The position numbers and the translations under genes are program-made. DNA of 64,000 nucleotides, taken from Pedobacter sp. MC2016-14 (GTDB taxonomy: Bacteria > Bacteroidota > Bacteroidia > Sphingobacteriales > Sphingobacteriaceae). A model generated the notes under the pieces. It was not told where the DNA came from and did not search any database. It saw nothing but the letters and a program-made list of their open reading frames with translations. The DNA lies in contig NZ_JAJMPA010000002.1 in the NCBI RefSeq assembly GCF_020991475.1, positions 124,001 through 188,000 of the forward strand, read 5' to 3'. Of this stretch, positions 9,801 through 17,864 are shown piece after piece (position 1 is the stretch's first letter; every line of letters begins with the position of its first letter).

Positions 9801-10173
9801 GGATGGGTTTGCGGTCTTTTCTGTCACCTACAGATCCAGAGATGAGTTCTTGCTTCACCAACTTATTGTCGGTGATCACAATAGTTTTGTTGCGGATGGT
9901 GTAGCTGATTTGCTGACCAGCAAAAGCTTGATCGAGTATATCCTTTAAGGATGCATTTGTTGATTTAACAACTACGGTTTTAGCTGTGTTAAATTGTGGC
10001 GTAGTAAACACAAAATCAAAGCCGCTTTGCTTTCTTAGCTCAGAAAATAACTCGTTTAAAGTAAACTCATTTTTTGATAGTGATATAGTTTGCGCATGAG
10101 TTGGCAACCTCAGGAAAAGGAGGCTTGCCGTAAAGACCATGCACAGCAGCATCTTTTTGACAGATATATTCAT
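6889..10173 (-). CDS. SusC/RagA TonB-linked outer-membrane protein with STN domain
   Basis: The 1094-residue protein is laid out as signal peptide (to about 28, LPTHAQ), STN signalling domain (about 30-105), CarboxypepD_reg-like domain (about 113-185), TonB plug (about 200-330, with LLKDASATSIYGARGANGVM) and a long beta-barrel. It differs from most SusC proteins in that the usual VVVGYG stretch is replaced by TVIRGMVERKAS. The STN domain fits the FecR and ECF sigma genes directly upstream: occupied receptor signals to FecR, which frees the sigma factor. The FecR stop lies 103 bases upstream, leaving room for its own promoter. Substrate unknown. Confidence 0.95.
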   Translation of the reverse strand: MNISVKKMLLCMVFTASLLFLRLPTHAQTISLSKNEFTLNELFSELRKQSGFDFVFTTPQFNTAKTVVVKSTNASLKDILDQAFAGQQISYTIRNKTIVITDNKLVKQELISGSVGDRKDRKPIPGVTVSIKGTKSMIQTDRNGKFTISVPSGATSLEFRFIGYKTINMAISPNSDYTIYMQEDLQSLNETVIRGMVERKASTFTGAAKTITGAELLQANPTNLFTAIQSLDPSFRIITNNAVGGDINALPDITVRGQGSFPTLGDQLAGNPNLPLFVLDNFEVSLQQVSDLDMNRIASITLLKDASATSIYGARGANGVMVITTTTPAPGTLEVSLTNNFTFSSPDLSVYHMLNSQEKLEFETRAGLVTTFAQQYKYAERYKEMLRGVNTDWTRIPVQTGYSNRSSLTLSGGDQTIRYGLTFNGQLLQGVMKEQDRKNYSGNFNFSYSVKKIKFRNDITLTQTVSNASPYGSFSDYLAYNPYTRPYDENGNPGRYIEQITVPNTLNQSDHSAVLNPLADVTYNSINDRNKTLNIRNQTSLEYFITDHLRLAGNLGITKETGTVDNFYSAFDSRFANTVDVSRKGTYSIVTNNSLGLDGQGRINYNNSFGRHIFTAGGTFDIRTSNADNYTLITEGFPFDRLDNLLFATQYQANGKPSGLQSTVNELSYGGVFNYTYDNRYFTDFSYTREGSSAYGENNRFASFWSAGLGWNLHNEQFLKSISQISSLRLRGSYGSTGSSATLPYASQFRYNFSTSTSYYADLGATLAGFGNLDLGPQNRLKANIGFDASLFQNRLSIVFDVYRETTQNSLTSVSLAPSTGFSSYIENLGKIENSGINFDVAYQVINNPARALRWTVSVNGALNKNILKKLSDKMKAFNDLLNAANTTQYTPNPQFIEGQSMTAIYTVRSLGIDPITGQEIYVKLDGTPTYNWDTNDKVYAGDSRAKITGALNSNFQYKGLSFGFNVRYDFGGSMYNSTLATRVEGANPLGNVDRRAFDLGWVSVGDVSKFKRISASSIVRSTSRFVQKNNTVTLQGFNLGYTFQNSFVQGLGLKNLRITANTDNAFTISSIEVERGTDNPFARSYTLSLSTRF

Positions 10174-10276
10174 TAAAGTTTCGGTTTTAAGGCGTGTTTC
10201 TTAATAAACACAATGGTTTTTTGTTGATGAATGGTTCTGGTTTGGAAGTAGCCTTCCTGATAAATTTGGGTAGATT

Positions 10277-11467
10277 TTATTGCATAACCGTTACCCTCCT
10301 TCCTTCAATTTTAAAGTGTACCCCTTTTGTTGCTTCAAGATCATCCAGAACTTCGGCAAGCGTTTTGTTTCTGGAAATCTGTCCCCAGAAACCAATTTTA
10401 GTAATGGGTTCTTTGTATACAACAGTAATATCATACCATCTCGAAAGTCTACGCATTACGTCTTGAATAGGCTCGTCGGCAAAGTAAAAGATGTCATTTT
10501 TCCAGGCAATAGCGGCTTCAAGATCCGCTTTTGCAATTAAGATCTGACGTGTCAATGTAGCCTGTTCCCCGGGTACTATGATCTTTCCGTTCTCAAGGCC
10601 AGCTGCCCAAACCTTTACACTACCTTCCAATAGTGTGGTTACATAAGCTTGCTCGTCAGCATAGGCGTTTATGTTAAAATGTGTACCCAATACTTCTATT
10701 TCCTGAGCCAAAATATTGCCCGCAGCAGGACTGCTAACCAAAAAAGGTCGGTGTTTGTCTTTAGATACCTCAAAGTATGCTTCTCCGCGCAAAGTAATTT
10801 TTCTTTTGTCCTTGCTAAAGGATAAGGGATAGGTAATAGAAGATCCGGCATTCAGGGTAACCCGCGTTCCGTCTTGTAAAACCACTTCATATTTGCCACC
10901 CAAAGGTGTGGAAATGGTATTGAATCCTTCGTTGCTTCCTGTAGATTGTTGAGCAAGTTCGTATAACAACTGGCCATCTGCTTTTTTAGTAATTACAAGT
11001 CCGGCCTGGCTGGCAATTGTTCCCTTTTCAGCATCGTTTAATGAAATCACAGAACCGTCTGCCAGTGTTAAGGTGGCGCGGTTACCTCCTGGTAATACAT
11101 CGTTTAAATGTTTAGCAACCGGATTTAAAGCTGTATTGTCTTTATTCTTATAAAAGTAAAGGCCGGCAAATAATATGGCAAAAATAACAGCAGCAGCCGC
11201 AACCCATTTTAAAGGGTTAAATTTCATGATGTGCTGCTCATCCTTACTACGGTCTGATTGGAATACCGCCTCAAGAATTTGTTCGCTTTTGTCTTCAGCT
11301 ATGTTCAGTAAAGATTTTGGACTTTGGTAAATGTCAAACAGCAGTTCTTTAACCCCAGCCTCATTTTCTGGGTCCTTTATCAATTCCAGCATTTCCAAGC
11401 GCTCCTGAGCGGTAATTTCTTCTGAAATTGATTTATGTAATAACTGGGCTAACCGGTCCTGCTTCAT
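10277..11467 (-). CDS. FecR-family anti-sigma factor
   Basis: The 396-residue protein has a cytoplasmic N-terminal helix-rich segment (1-80) that should bind the sigma factor, one membrane span (about 87-107, VAAAAVIFAILFAGLYF), a FecR periplasmic domain (about 130-300, including GEAYFEVSKDKHRPF and LGTHFNINAY) and the C-terminal DUF4974 domain typical of Bacteroidota (from about 320). It transmits the signal from the receptor's STN domain to the partner ECF sigma factor, whose gene ends 105 bases upstream. Confidence 0.93.
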   Translation of the reverse strand: MKQDRLAQLLHKSISEEITAQERLEMLELIKDPENEAGVKELLFDIYQSPKSLLNIAEDKSEQILEAVFQSDRSKDEQHIMKFNPLKWVAAAAVIFAILFAGLYFYKNKDNTALNPVAKHLNDVLPGGNRATLTLADGSVISLNDAEKGTIASQAGLVITKKADGQLLYELAQQSTGSNEGFNTISTPLGGKYEVVLQDGTRVTLNAGSSITYPLSFSKDKRKITLRGEAYFEVSKDKHRPFLVSSPAAGNILAQEIEVLGTHFNINAYADEQAYVTTLLEGSVKVWAAGLENGKIIVPGEQATLTRQILIAKADLEAAIAWKNDIFYFADEPIQDVMRRLSRWYDITVVYKEPITKIGFWGQISRNKTLAEVLDDLEATKGVHFKIEGRRVTVMQ

Positions 11468-11572
11468 TTTGTTATTTTGTTAAGATCAAGGGATAAAATC
11501 TACCGCTTTCTCATTTTTTTACTGTCTGTTTTATATATAGACAAAACGATGGCGATTTTGGGGGGTAAGAAT

Positions 11573-12178
11573 TTAGAAATACTTCGAAAAAAAGTGTAAA
11601 AGATAAATTAGCGGCAAATCTTTGGCGTGTGCAACACAATAAGCACGGATACTTCTCATGGCCTGGTCAAGGTTCCACTTAATTGTCTCCGGCGAAACAT
11701 TCAACTGCTCTGCCGCCTGCGCTCTTTTTAGGTGCTGTTGTTTAATTAATTTGTAAGTGGCCTGCTGTTTAGGTGGCAACCTTTCAATGGCTTTATCCAA
11801 GATTTCCTGAAAGCCTTTCTCCCGGTTTTGATATTCATCCTCAGGATAAAATAATTCAATCGAATCCTTAGTCAGGCTAAGGAGATTTTGTTTTTCCTTT
11901 TCTGTCCGTTTTAGGGCATTAAAGGTGAGGTTGCGAGCTATGGTAAACAGCCAGCCGTCAAAACTTTCTATTGCGGGCAATTCGGTCCGGTTAATCCATA
12001 CCTTCACAAAGGTGTCCTGAAGAATCTCTTCCGCAACCCATTCGTCATCTGTAAGGCGTAAAGCAGTGGTGTAAATGTTGGCTTTGTAGTCTTCAAATAC
12101 TTTGGTAAAAGCATACTCGTTGCCGTTCGCAATTTCTTGCAACAGTTCCGGGCTTGCTTTTTTTTGCTTTGATGACAT
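11573..12178 (-). CDS. ECF RNA polymerase sigma-70 factor (FecI type)
   Basis: The 201-residue protein has region 2 (about 25-95: YKANIYTTALRL, EEILQDTFVKVW, then the DNA-melting segment ending AIESFDGWLFTIARNL) and region 4 (about 135-185: LPPKQQATYKLI, then AAEQLNVSPETIKWNLD as the helix-turn-helix). It is the first gene of the minus-strand SusCD operon and is divergent from another ECF sigma gene. Upstream on the minus strand, TATCTTTA (12199-12192) resembles the -7 element TAnnTTTG of Bacteroidota promoters, but no good -33 element is visible. Confidence 0.93.
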   Translation of the reverse strand: MSSKQKKASPELLQEIANGNEYAFTKVFEDYKANIYTTALRLTDDEWVAEEILQDTFVKVWINRTELPAIESFDGWLFTIARNLTFNALKRTEKEKQNLLSLTKDSIELFYPEDEYQNREKGFQEILDKAIERLPPKQQATYKLIKQQHLKRAQAAEQLNVSPETIKWNLDQAMRSIRAYCVAHAKDLPLIYLLHFFSKYF

Positions 12179-12288
12179 GTGGCTTTTTTTGTAAAGATAT
12201 AAATTAAACCCTTACACGATAATGGTTGTTTGTTCCCTTTTGGATTACCGATTGGCTATAAGCTAGGCAAACTGAGGAATGTTAGCTA

Positions 12289-12319
12289 TTTGAATTTATT
12301 CTTAATAAACATATCTTTG
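12289..12319 (+). promoter_or_regulatory. Bacteroidota-type promoter before the Xus-like sigma gene
   Basis: TTTG at 12289-12292 is followed after 19 bases by TATCTTTG at 12312-12319. This fits the housekeeping consensus of Bacteroidota (TTTG, 19-21 bases, TAnnTTTG) exactly. Transcription would start around 12326, just before the GTG at 12338. Confidence 0.6.
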
Positions 12320-12337
12320 TGGCTGATCAAAGGTTAA

Positions 12338-12874
12338 GTGAATACTCAGGGGCAAATAACGGATGGTAAAACAGGACTTCAAATAGACGCTATGTCATTT
12401 GAGGAATTGTACCATTTGTATTCAAAAAAAATATACCGCCTCTGCCTGCGGGACCTCGGATCTGATCATGATGCTGCCAATCTGGTACACAACGTTTTTC
12501 TGAGTCTTTGGGAAAACCGTTCCACCTTAGTTCTTGAAAAGCCTGAACATTATCTGGTCCGTGCCGCAAAAATGCAGGTGCTTAAACATTTCAGGGACAG
12601 TAGTAGCCACAGGATACAATTGAACCAGGCACTTGTTGCCTATAATGAGATAGATCAAAGTACAGAACAATCACTGGATTTTAAGGAACTTAAAAATCGG
12701 GTAACAGGGTTGGTTAGCCAGCTGCCCCCGCAATGTGCAAAAGTTTATAGGATGCGGGATGAGCAAGGGAAAAAAAACCAGGAAATTGCCGCTGAGCTTC
12801 AAATCTCTGTTAGTGCAGTGAAACAGCATCTTGGAAAGGCGATCTTCTTTCTTCGTGCGCATCTTCAAAAATAA
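12338..12874 (+). CDS. ECF RNA polymerase sigma-70 factor for the Xus-like locus
   Basis: The protein has 178 residues from a GTG at 12338, or 160 from the ATG at 12392. The GTG is preceded by AAAGG at good spacing and a consensus promoter; the ATG has no visible ribosome site but begins right at the conserved region (FEELYHLYSKKIYRLC), so the start stays open. Region 2 ends in NLVHNVFLSLWENR. Region 4 (LPPQCAKVYRMR, then EIAAELQISVSAVKQHL) carries the helix-turn-helix. It heads a FecI-FecR-receptor operon, with FecR 77 bases downstream, and should activate the receptor genes when iron-siderophore is sensed (inference from gene content). Confidence 0.9.
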   Translation: MNTQGQITDGKTGLQIDAMSFEELYHLYSKKIYRLCLRDLGSDHDAANLVHNVFLSLWENRSTLVLEKPEHYLVRAAKMQVLKHFRDSSSHRIQLNQALVAYNEIDQSTEQSLDFKELKNRVTGLVSQLPPQCAKVYRMRDEQGKKNQEIAAELQISVSAVKQHLGKAIFFLRAHLQK

Positions 12875-12951
12875 ATCAAAAAATATTTTTTTTGCAGCTG
12901 TACCTTTTTCTTCGCTATGGTACTTATTCATAAATACCAGTTGCAATCCAC

Positions 12952-13896
12952 ATGAATATTTCCCCAGAAGAATTTGAGCGGTACGCTCAGGGCCGCTCTT
13001 CAGCAGATGAAAAAGCTAAAATAGAGCAATGGCTAAACAGTCCCGAGCAGGAAGAGCTCAGCGAAAGTGGCAATGAACAGGAACGGTTGCAGGAGGTTTG
13101 GGAAGCACTGGCTCCTGTAACACAAATGGAAGCGCCACAAAACTTCAAATTTGGATTTCAGTTCATCTTAAAAATTGCCGCCTGCCTGTTCATAGGTGTT
13201 GCAGCAACTACTTGGTTGTGGACCAGCCGTCAACATATAAATGACACCACATTTGAAACAGCGCAATTTCAAACCATCCGCACAGCTAAAGGAGAAAACC
13301 TTAAAATTACGCTGTCAGATGGCTCGGTTGTGATACTCAACGCTATGAGTTCTTTAAGCTATCCTAAGCGTTTCGCAGGCAGCCAAAGACTGGTACAATT
13401 TAAAGGAGAGGCCTTTTTCTCCATTGCCAGAAACGAAGCCATGCCTTTCATCGTTCAAACAGATTCTTCCTTTACAAGGGTTCTCGGCACCCGCTTCAAT
13501 TTAAAAGCCTATAGCAATGAAAGTGTAGCCCTAACCGTAGCCCATGGTAAAGTTCAATTTGGCAGACCCAATTCTTCAGACCAGGTTGTACTGACGGTGG
13601 GCATGCAGGGAAAAATAGAAAAATACAAACCTGTATTTAGCCAACTGGTAAATCCAGAACGTTATACTGCCTGGACTACGCGAACCTTTACAATGGATAA
13701 CGAGCGCCTTGATGCCGTGGCTATACGTCTTGAACGCTGGTTTGGTGTAAAAGTAAATGTCAGCTCAGCTCAGCTAAAAGCCCTTACTGTAACCGGAGAT
13801 TTTAAAAATCCTTCCCTGCAAAAAATCCTGAGCAGTCTTTCCTTTAGCACAGGGTTCCAATACCAGATCACAGAACAAACCGTAAACATATACTAA
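12952..13896 (+). CDS. FecR-family anti-sigma factor, short form
   Basis: The 314-residue protein is shorter than the other three FecR proteins here (362-396), mainly in the N-terminal part. Order: cytoplasmic segment (1-65), membrane span (about 71-90, FILKIAACLFIGVAATTWLW), FecR domain (about 105-215, with GEAFFSIARNEAMPF and LGTRFNLKAY) and C-terminal DUF4974 domain (about 240-314, SFSTGFQYQITEQTVNIY). Its stop is 3 bases before the receptor ATG, so the two are translated from one message. This contrasts with the loci around SusC genes, where FecR and SusC are more than 100 bases apart. Confidence 0.93.
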   Translation: MNISPEEFERYAQGRSSADEKAKIEQWLNSPEQEELSESGNEQERLQEVWEALAPVTQMEAPQNFKFGFQFILKIAACLFIGVAATTWLWTSRQHINDTTFETAQFQTIRTAKGENLKITLSDGSVVILNAMSSLSYPKRFAGSQRLVQFKGEAFFSIARNEAMPFIVQTDSSFTRVLGTRFNLKAYSNESVALTVAHGKVQFGRPNSSDQVVLTVGMQGKIEKYKPVFSQLVNPERYTAWTTRTFTMDNERLDAVAIRLERWFGVKVNVSSAQLKALTVTGDFKNPSLQKILSSLSFSTGFQYQITEQTVNIY

Positions 13897-13899
13897 AGG

Positions 13900-16527
13900 A
13901 TGAAATCATATTTACTGCTTTTCTTGTTTGCTGCTCCACTTTTTATAAAAGCACAATCCAATAATCCATTAGAAAAGAAAATCACCATTACTTTCAATAA
14001 TACGCCGGTTTCAATTGCTTTAAAACAAATTGGAGCGCAAGCCAATTGCTCTTTTGTTTATGCCAATCAATTGCTCAACACCAACCGCAATGTAAGCCGA
14101 AGTTATAAGGCTGAAATCTTATCCAACCTATTGTTAAACCTTTTTGACGGCCAGGTCCAACTGCGGGCAGATGGAAATCAGGTCTATATTAAAGCCCTGC
14201 CCAGTGGAATTCAAACCTTATCCGGACAAATCTTTTTCGAAGGCAGAGGCATTCCTGGGGCCTCCATCCGGATTGATGCGAACCATCATGCTGTTTCAGA
14301 TCAAAATGGCAAATATCTTATTAAAGGATTGGCTGCTGCAAACTACAGCGTTGAAGTTAGCAGCATAGGGTTTAAAACACTGCGCAAGACCATTCAATTG
14401 ACAGCAGGCACTAACAAATTACTTGATTTTTCCCTGGATGCTGATGCACAACAGTTACAACAAGTTCAGGTAACTGGTAAAAACGACAGCCAGAAAAAGA
14501 AGGAAAGCGGTTTTAATGTCAACGTTTTGGATGTAAACCAGTTCAATAACTCAAACCGCGATCTCAACCAATTGTTAAATGCCACGGCAGGGGTACGGAT
14601 CCGGGAACAAGGAGGACTCGGTTCTAATTTCAATTTCTCCATCAATGGGCTTTCGGGTAAAGCGGTGCGTTTTTTTATAGATGGCATCCCAATGGAAAAT
14701 TACGGCGTAGGTATGACGCTAAATAATATACCAGTAAACCTGGCCGAGCGTATCGAAGTATTTAAAGGCGTTGTCCCTGTAGAATTGGGCGCAGATGCAA
14801 TGGGCGGCGCGGTAAACGTTATCACCAATAAAGGAACCAGAAACTATATGGATGCATCCCTGAGCTATGGTTCGTTTAACACCCAGCGTGCCTCTTTAAA
14901 TAGCCAATATGTAAACGTGGCAACCGGCTTGGTTTTCAAACTTACAGGTTTTTACAACTATTCTGATAACAACTACCTCATGCGCAGCAATCCAAAATAC
15001 GATGCACCCATACGAATCCCAGATGGCACCGGCCAATTTAAAGAGGTTAACCTTAAACGTTTTCATGACGATTACAGGTCCGGTATGATCCAGGGCGAGG
15101 TAGGCATAGTGAATAAAAAATGGGCAGATGTGTTTATGGTGAGCATGTTGTACAATAAACATTATAAAGAATTTCAAACCGGGGCTACGCAAAATACTGT
15201 TTATGGTAAAATAGATCGCAGAGGAGATTTGCTTATGCCTTCGGTAAGGTATAAAAAGGACGACCTTTTTGTAAAAGGTCTTACAGCAACGGCTTTTTTA
15301 AGTTACGGCCGTGAAAAATATGCAGTTGCGGACACCTCTCTATATGGATTTTGGTGGGACGGCTCTCATACAAACCCGGATCCCAGTCCATATGGCGAGT
15401 TTGGGGGAGGGATCAGCAGATCTCTTTTCCACTACCAAAACGAGTTTTTACTGGGCAGAATTAACCTGGATTACAGACTCAACGATCAGCACTCCATCAC
15501 CTTCAACTACAATTACAACCGCGTAAAGCGGGAGTCGTATGATGAATTGAGCACCAGGCAGGAAAACCCAGCAGCGGTTTCCAGAGAAGTGCTCGGCCTG
15601 GCCTGGAAAAACCAGTTTCTGGAAGGTAGGATGAAAAACACCGTTTTCGGGAAGGCCTTCAGGTTTAAAACCAATGTAGATCAAATCATATTACCTGGCA
15701 ATGTAAATGCAACTCAACCAGATAATTCTGCCCGGTATAATAATTACGGCGGAGGCCTTGCCAGTCGTTATGCGCTAAACAGCCACATCGGATTACGCTT
15801 ATCCTACGAGCATACTTATCGCTTGCCAGAGCAAGTGGAGCTATTGGGTGATGGGCTAAATGTTGTGGCCAATCCAGACATTAAGCCAGAAAGCAGCCAC
15901 AACATCAATGTGGGTGGAGATTATAGTGTCAAAATTGAGAACCACCAATACGCTTTCGATGTTTCTGGGTTTATACGGGACGCCTCCAATTTTATTTATT
16001 CCACTCCATGGGGCAACAACCAGTCGAAGTATCTCAACGAACGTAAAATTATCATCAAAGGCGTAGAAGCAGAAGCACAATATAAATATGCCGACTTATT
16101 CAACATTACCCTTAACGCCACTTATCAAAGAACAAAACAAAACCAGAGATATGTTATTGGCACTCAAAATGCAAATGTTACTTTCGGGAACGCCGTCCCA
16201 AACCAACCTTATCTATTTGGCAATGCATTTATAGCTGTCGGAAAAAACAATTTAACAGGTAAAGGCCAGCGCCTCCAATTTGATTGGTCCAGTCAGTATA
16301 TCCATTGGTTTTTCCTGAACTGGGAAGGTTATGGTAGCTCCCAGTCCCAAAATAAAATCCCAACCCAATTTGTGCACAATGCGGGCATTACCTACTCCGT
16401 AAAAGAAGGGAAGTATAATATTGGCCTGGAATCCAGAAACGTATTCAACCAACTGGCCTATGATAATTTCAGGTTACAGAAACCCGGTCGTTCTTTCAAC
16501 ATCAAACTGCGCTACTTCATTCAATAA
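13900..16527 (+). CDS. TonB-dependent siderophore-type receptor with STN domain (XusA-like)
   Basis: The 875-residue protein has a signal peptide (to about 18, LFIKAQ), STN domain (about 25-98, ITITFNNTPVSIALKQIG), CarboxypepD_reg-like domain (about 105-185), plug (about 200-310, RFFIDGIPMENYG, then VFKGVVPVELGADAMGGAVN) and a beta-barrel ending in aromatic residues (IKLRYFIQ). The size and plug are those of FecA-type receptors, not SusC, and no SusD follows. The DUF4374 lipoprotein and PepSY protein downstream match the XusA-XusB-XusC set of Bacteroides used for xenosiderophores. Ferric-siderophore import is therefore the likely role; the ligand cannot be read from sequence. Confidence 0.9.
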   Translation: MKSYLLLFLFAAPLFIKAQSNNPLEKKITITFNNTPVSIALKQIGAQANCSFVYANQLLNTNRNVSRSYKAEILSNLLLNLFDGQVQLRADGNQVYIKALPSGIQTLSGQIFFEGRGIPGASIRIDANHHAVSDQNGKYLIKGLAAANYSVEVSSIGFKTLRKTIQLTAGTNKLLDFSLDADAQQLQQVQVTGKNDSQKKKESGFNVNVLDVNQFNNSNRDLNQLLNATAGVRIREQGGLGSNFNFSINGLSGKAVRFFIDGIPMENYGVGMTLNNIPVNLAERIEVFKGVVPVELGADAMGGAVNVITNKGTRNYMDASLSYGSFNTQRASLNSQYVNVATGLVFKLTGFYNYSDNNYLMRSNPKYDAPIRIPDGTGQFKEVNLKRFHDDYRSGMIQGEVGIVNKKWADVFMVSMLYNKHYKEFQTGATQNTVYGKIDRRGDLLMPSVRYKKDDLFVKGLTATAFLSYGREKYAVADTSLYGFWWDGSHTNPDPSPYGEFGGGISRSLFHYQNEFLLGRINLDYRLNDQHSITFNYNYNRVKRESYDELSTRQENPAAVSREVLGLAWKNQFLEGRMKNTVFGKAFRFKTNVDQIILPGNVNATQPDNSARYNNYGGGLASRYALNSHIGLRLSYEHTYRLPEQVELLGDGLNVVANPDIKPESSHNINVGGDYSVKIENHQYAFDVSGFIRDASNFIYSTPWGNNQSKYLNERKIIIKGVEAEAQYKYADLFNITLNATYQRTKQNQRYVIGTQNANVTFGNAVPNQPYLFGNAFIAVGKNNLTGKGQRLQFDWSSQYIHWFFLNWEGYGSSQSQNKIPTQFVHNAGITYSVKEGKYNIGLESRNVFNQLAYDNFRLQKPGRSFNIKLRYFIQ

Positions 16528-16564
16528 CAAATCATATAAGTTTTAAATCATATCACACATTACA

Positions 16565-17812
16565 ATGAAAACAAATACCAGGAAATTTATGATGACCGTG
16601 CTTGTTGCGGCAACCTTCAGCATCTTTTTACAAGCTTGTAAAAAAAGCGAAACAGAAACACCAGAAGAACAAACAGAGTCAACATTTGCAGTCGGTGGAC
16701 AGTTAAATAGCCCTATGGGGCTTTACCTTAACCAAACGGGATCTTTAACCAGCGGTGAGGTCACCTTTGCAAACAGTGGCGCTAATGTAACCACCAAAGC
16801 ACCAGGTTTCCTGGCCTTGATCTGTAAAGATGGATTTTATTACTCTTTTCTAAACAATTCCAGCACCCTCACCAAATACTCCTACAGCAATCAAAATTTA
16901 AATCAGGTAACTGCAATACCGTTTGTGCTTACAGATGGGTTTCGTTATGGGCATACCTGGGTAGACGACAAAAACCTTATGATTTTCGGTAATACCGGTG
17001 CTTACAAGGTAGTCAACGTAGAAAGCATGAGCATTGTCAAGGAAGGTAATTTTGGTTTACCTGTAAAAGCTGGTTTAACAGGTCCAAGAATTGGTTTTGC
17101 TGTGGTAAAAGACAGCAAGCTATATGTAGGGTATTCATATTCAAATGAATCTTATCCAGCATCTGTAACTAAACCTAACCTTACCAACTACGCAACTGGT
17201 ACAGCGTACTTCGCATCCTTTGATTACCCTGCTATGACTAATGTAGTGTACAGCGAAGATAATCGGTCTACAAGCCCTGGAAATGACCGTAATGGGGTAT
17301 TAAAAACCTTTGTGTACAATGATGACTTATATATCACCACCTCACCATTGCCATTGGTAGGCCAAAACTACGATAGGCCAACAGGCTTGTTCCGTATCAA
17401 AAAAGGAGCAATAACCGTAGATCCAACTTATTTCTTTGACCTCTCTGCAAAATTAAATGGCGATCCTACCTTGGGTGGCGCTTATGCTGGTAACGGAAAA
17501 TTAGTTGTTCGCAGAATTCGTATGGACCTTTATACGGACTGGAGTTCATTTAGTGGTTCAAACATTCAGGATTATCATGTGGTAGACCTTGCAACAAATA
17601 CAGTTACCAGTTTAAACGTACCTCTTTCGAAAAGCTTAAGTACAGCACCAAATATTATGGCAGATAACGGTAAAGTTTATTTCCCGGTAAACACTAAAGA
17701 TGTAGACAATAACTTTAACATTTATAATTATGATAGCGCTACCGGAGCGGTTAGCAAAGGTGTTAAAATTAGCAGCATCGATCAAATCAACGCTTTATTC
17801 AGGGTAAAGTAA
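16565..17812 (+). CDS. DUF4374 beta-propeller lipoprotein (XusB-like)
   Basis: The 415-residue protein has a lipoprotein signal with Cys25 (FLQACKKSE) and a beta-rich body without catalytic motifs, with repeated blade-like segments (FGNTGAYKVVNVES, YHVVDLATNTVTSLN, IYNYDSATGAVSKG). The family is DUF4374. In Bacteroides the equivalent XusB is a surface lipoprotein that binds ferric siderophore for the receptor. It follows the receptor by 37 bases and is followed by a terminator-like hairpin. Family assignment is good; siderophore binding is inferred from the family and the gene order. Confidence 0.8.
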   Translation: MKTNTRKFMMTVLVAATFSIFLQACKKSETETPEEQTESTFAVGGQLNSPMGLYLNQTGSLTSGEVTFANSGANVTTKAPGFLALICKDGFYYSFLNNSSTLTKYSYSNQNLNQVTAIPFVLTDGFRYGHTWVDDKNLMIFGNTGAYKVVNVESMSIVKEGNFGLPVKAGLTGPRIGFAVVKDSKLYVGYSYSNESYPASVTKPNLTNYATGTAYFASFDYPAMTNVVYSEDNRSTSPGNDRNGVLKTFVYNDDLYITTSPLPLVGQNYDRPTGLFRIKKGAITVDPTYFFDLSAKLNGDPTLGGAYAGNGKLVVRRIRMDLYTDWSSFSGSNIQDYHVVDLATNTVTSLNVPLSKSLSTAPNIMADNGKVYFPVNTKDVDNNFNIYNYDSATGAVSKGVKISSIDQINALFRVK

Positions 17813-17829
17813 TTCACTAAAAACATTAC

Positions 17830-17861
17830 AAGAGGGGGCAACAAGGCCTCCTCTTATTTTT
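17830..17861 (+). terminator. Terminator-like hairpin ending four bases before the PepSY start codon
   Basis: AAGAGGGGG (17830-17838) pairs with CCTCCTCTT (17847-17855), nine pairs including one G-T, with an eight-base loop and then ATTTTTA. It ends at 17861, while the PepSY ATG is at 17865. It lies inside an otherwise co-directional operon, so it probably sets a lower level of the membrane protein or is bypassed under some condition. Confidence 0.6.
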
Positions 17862-17864
17862 ACC

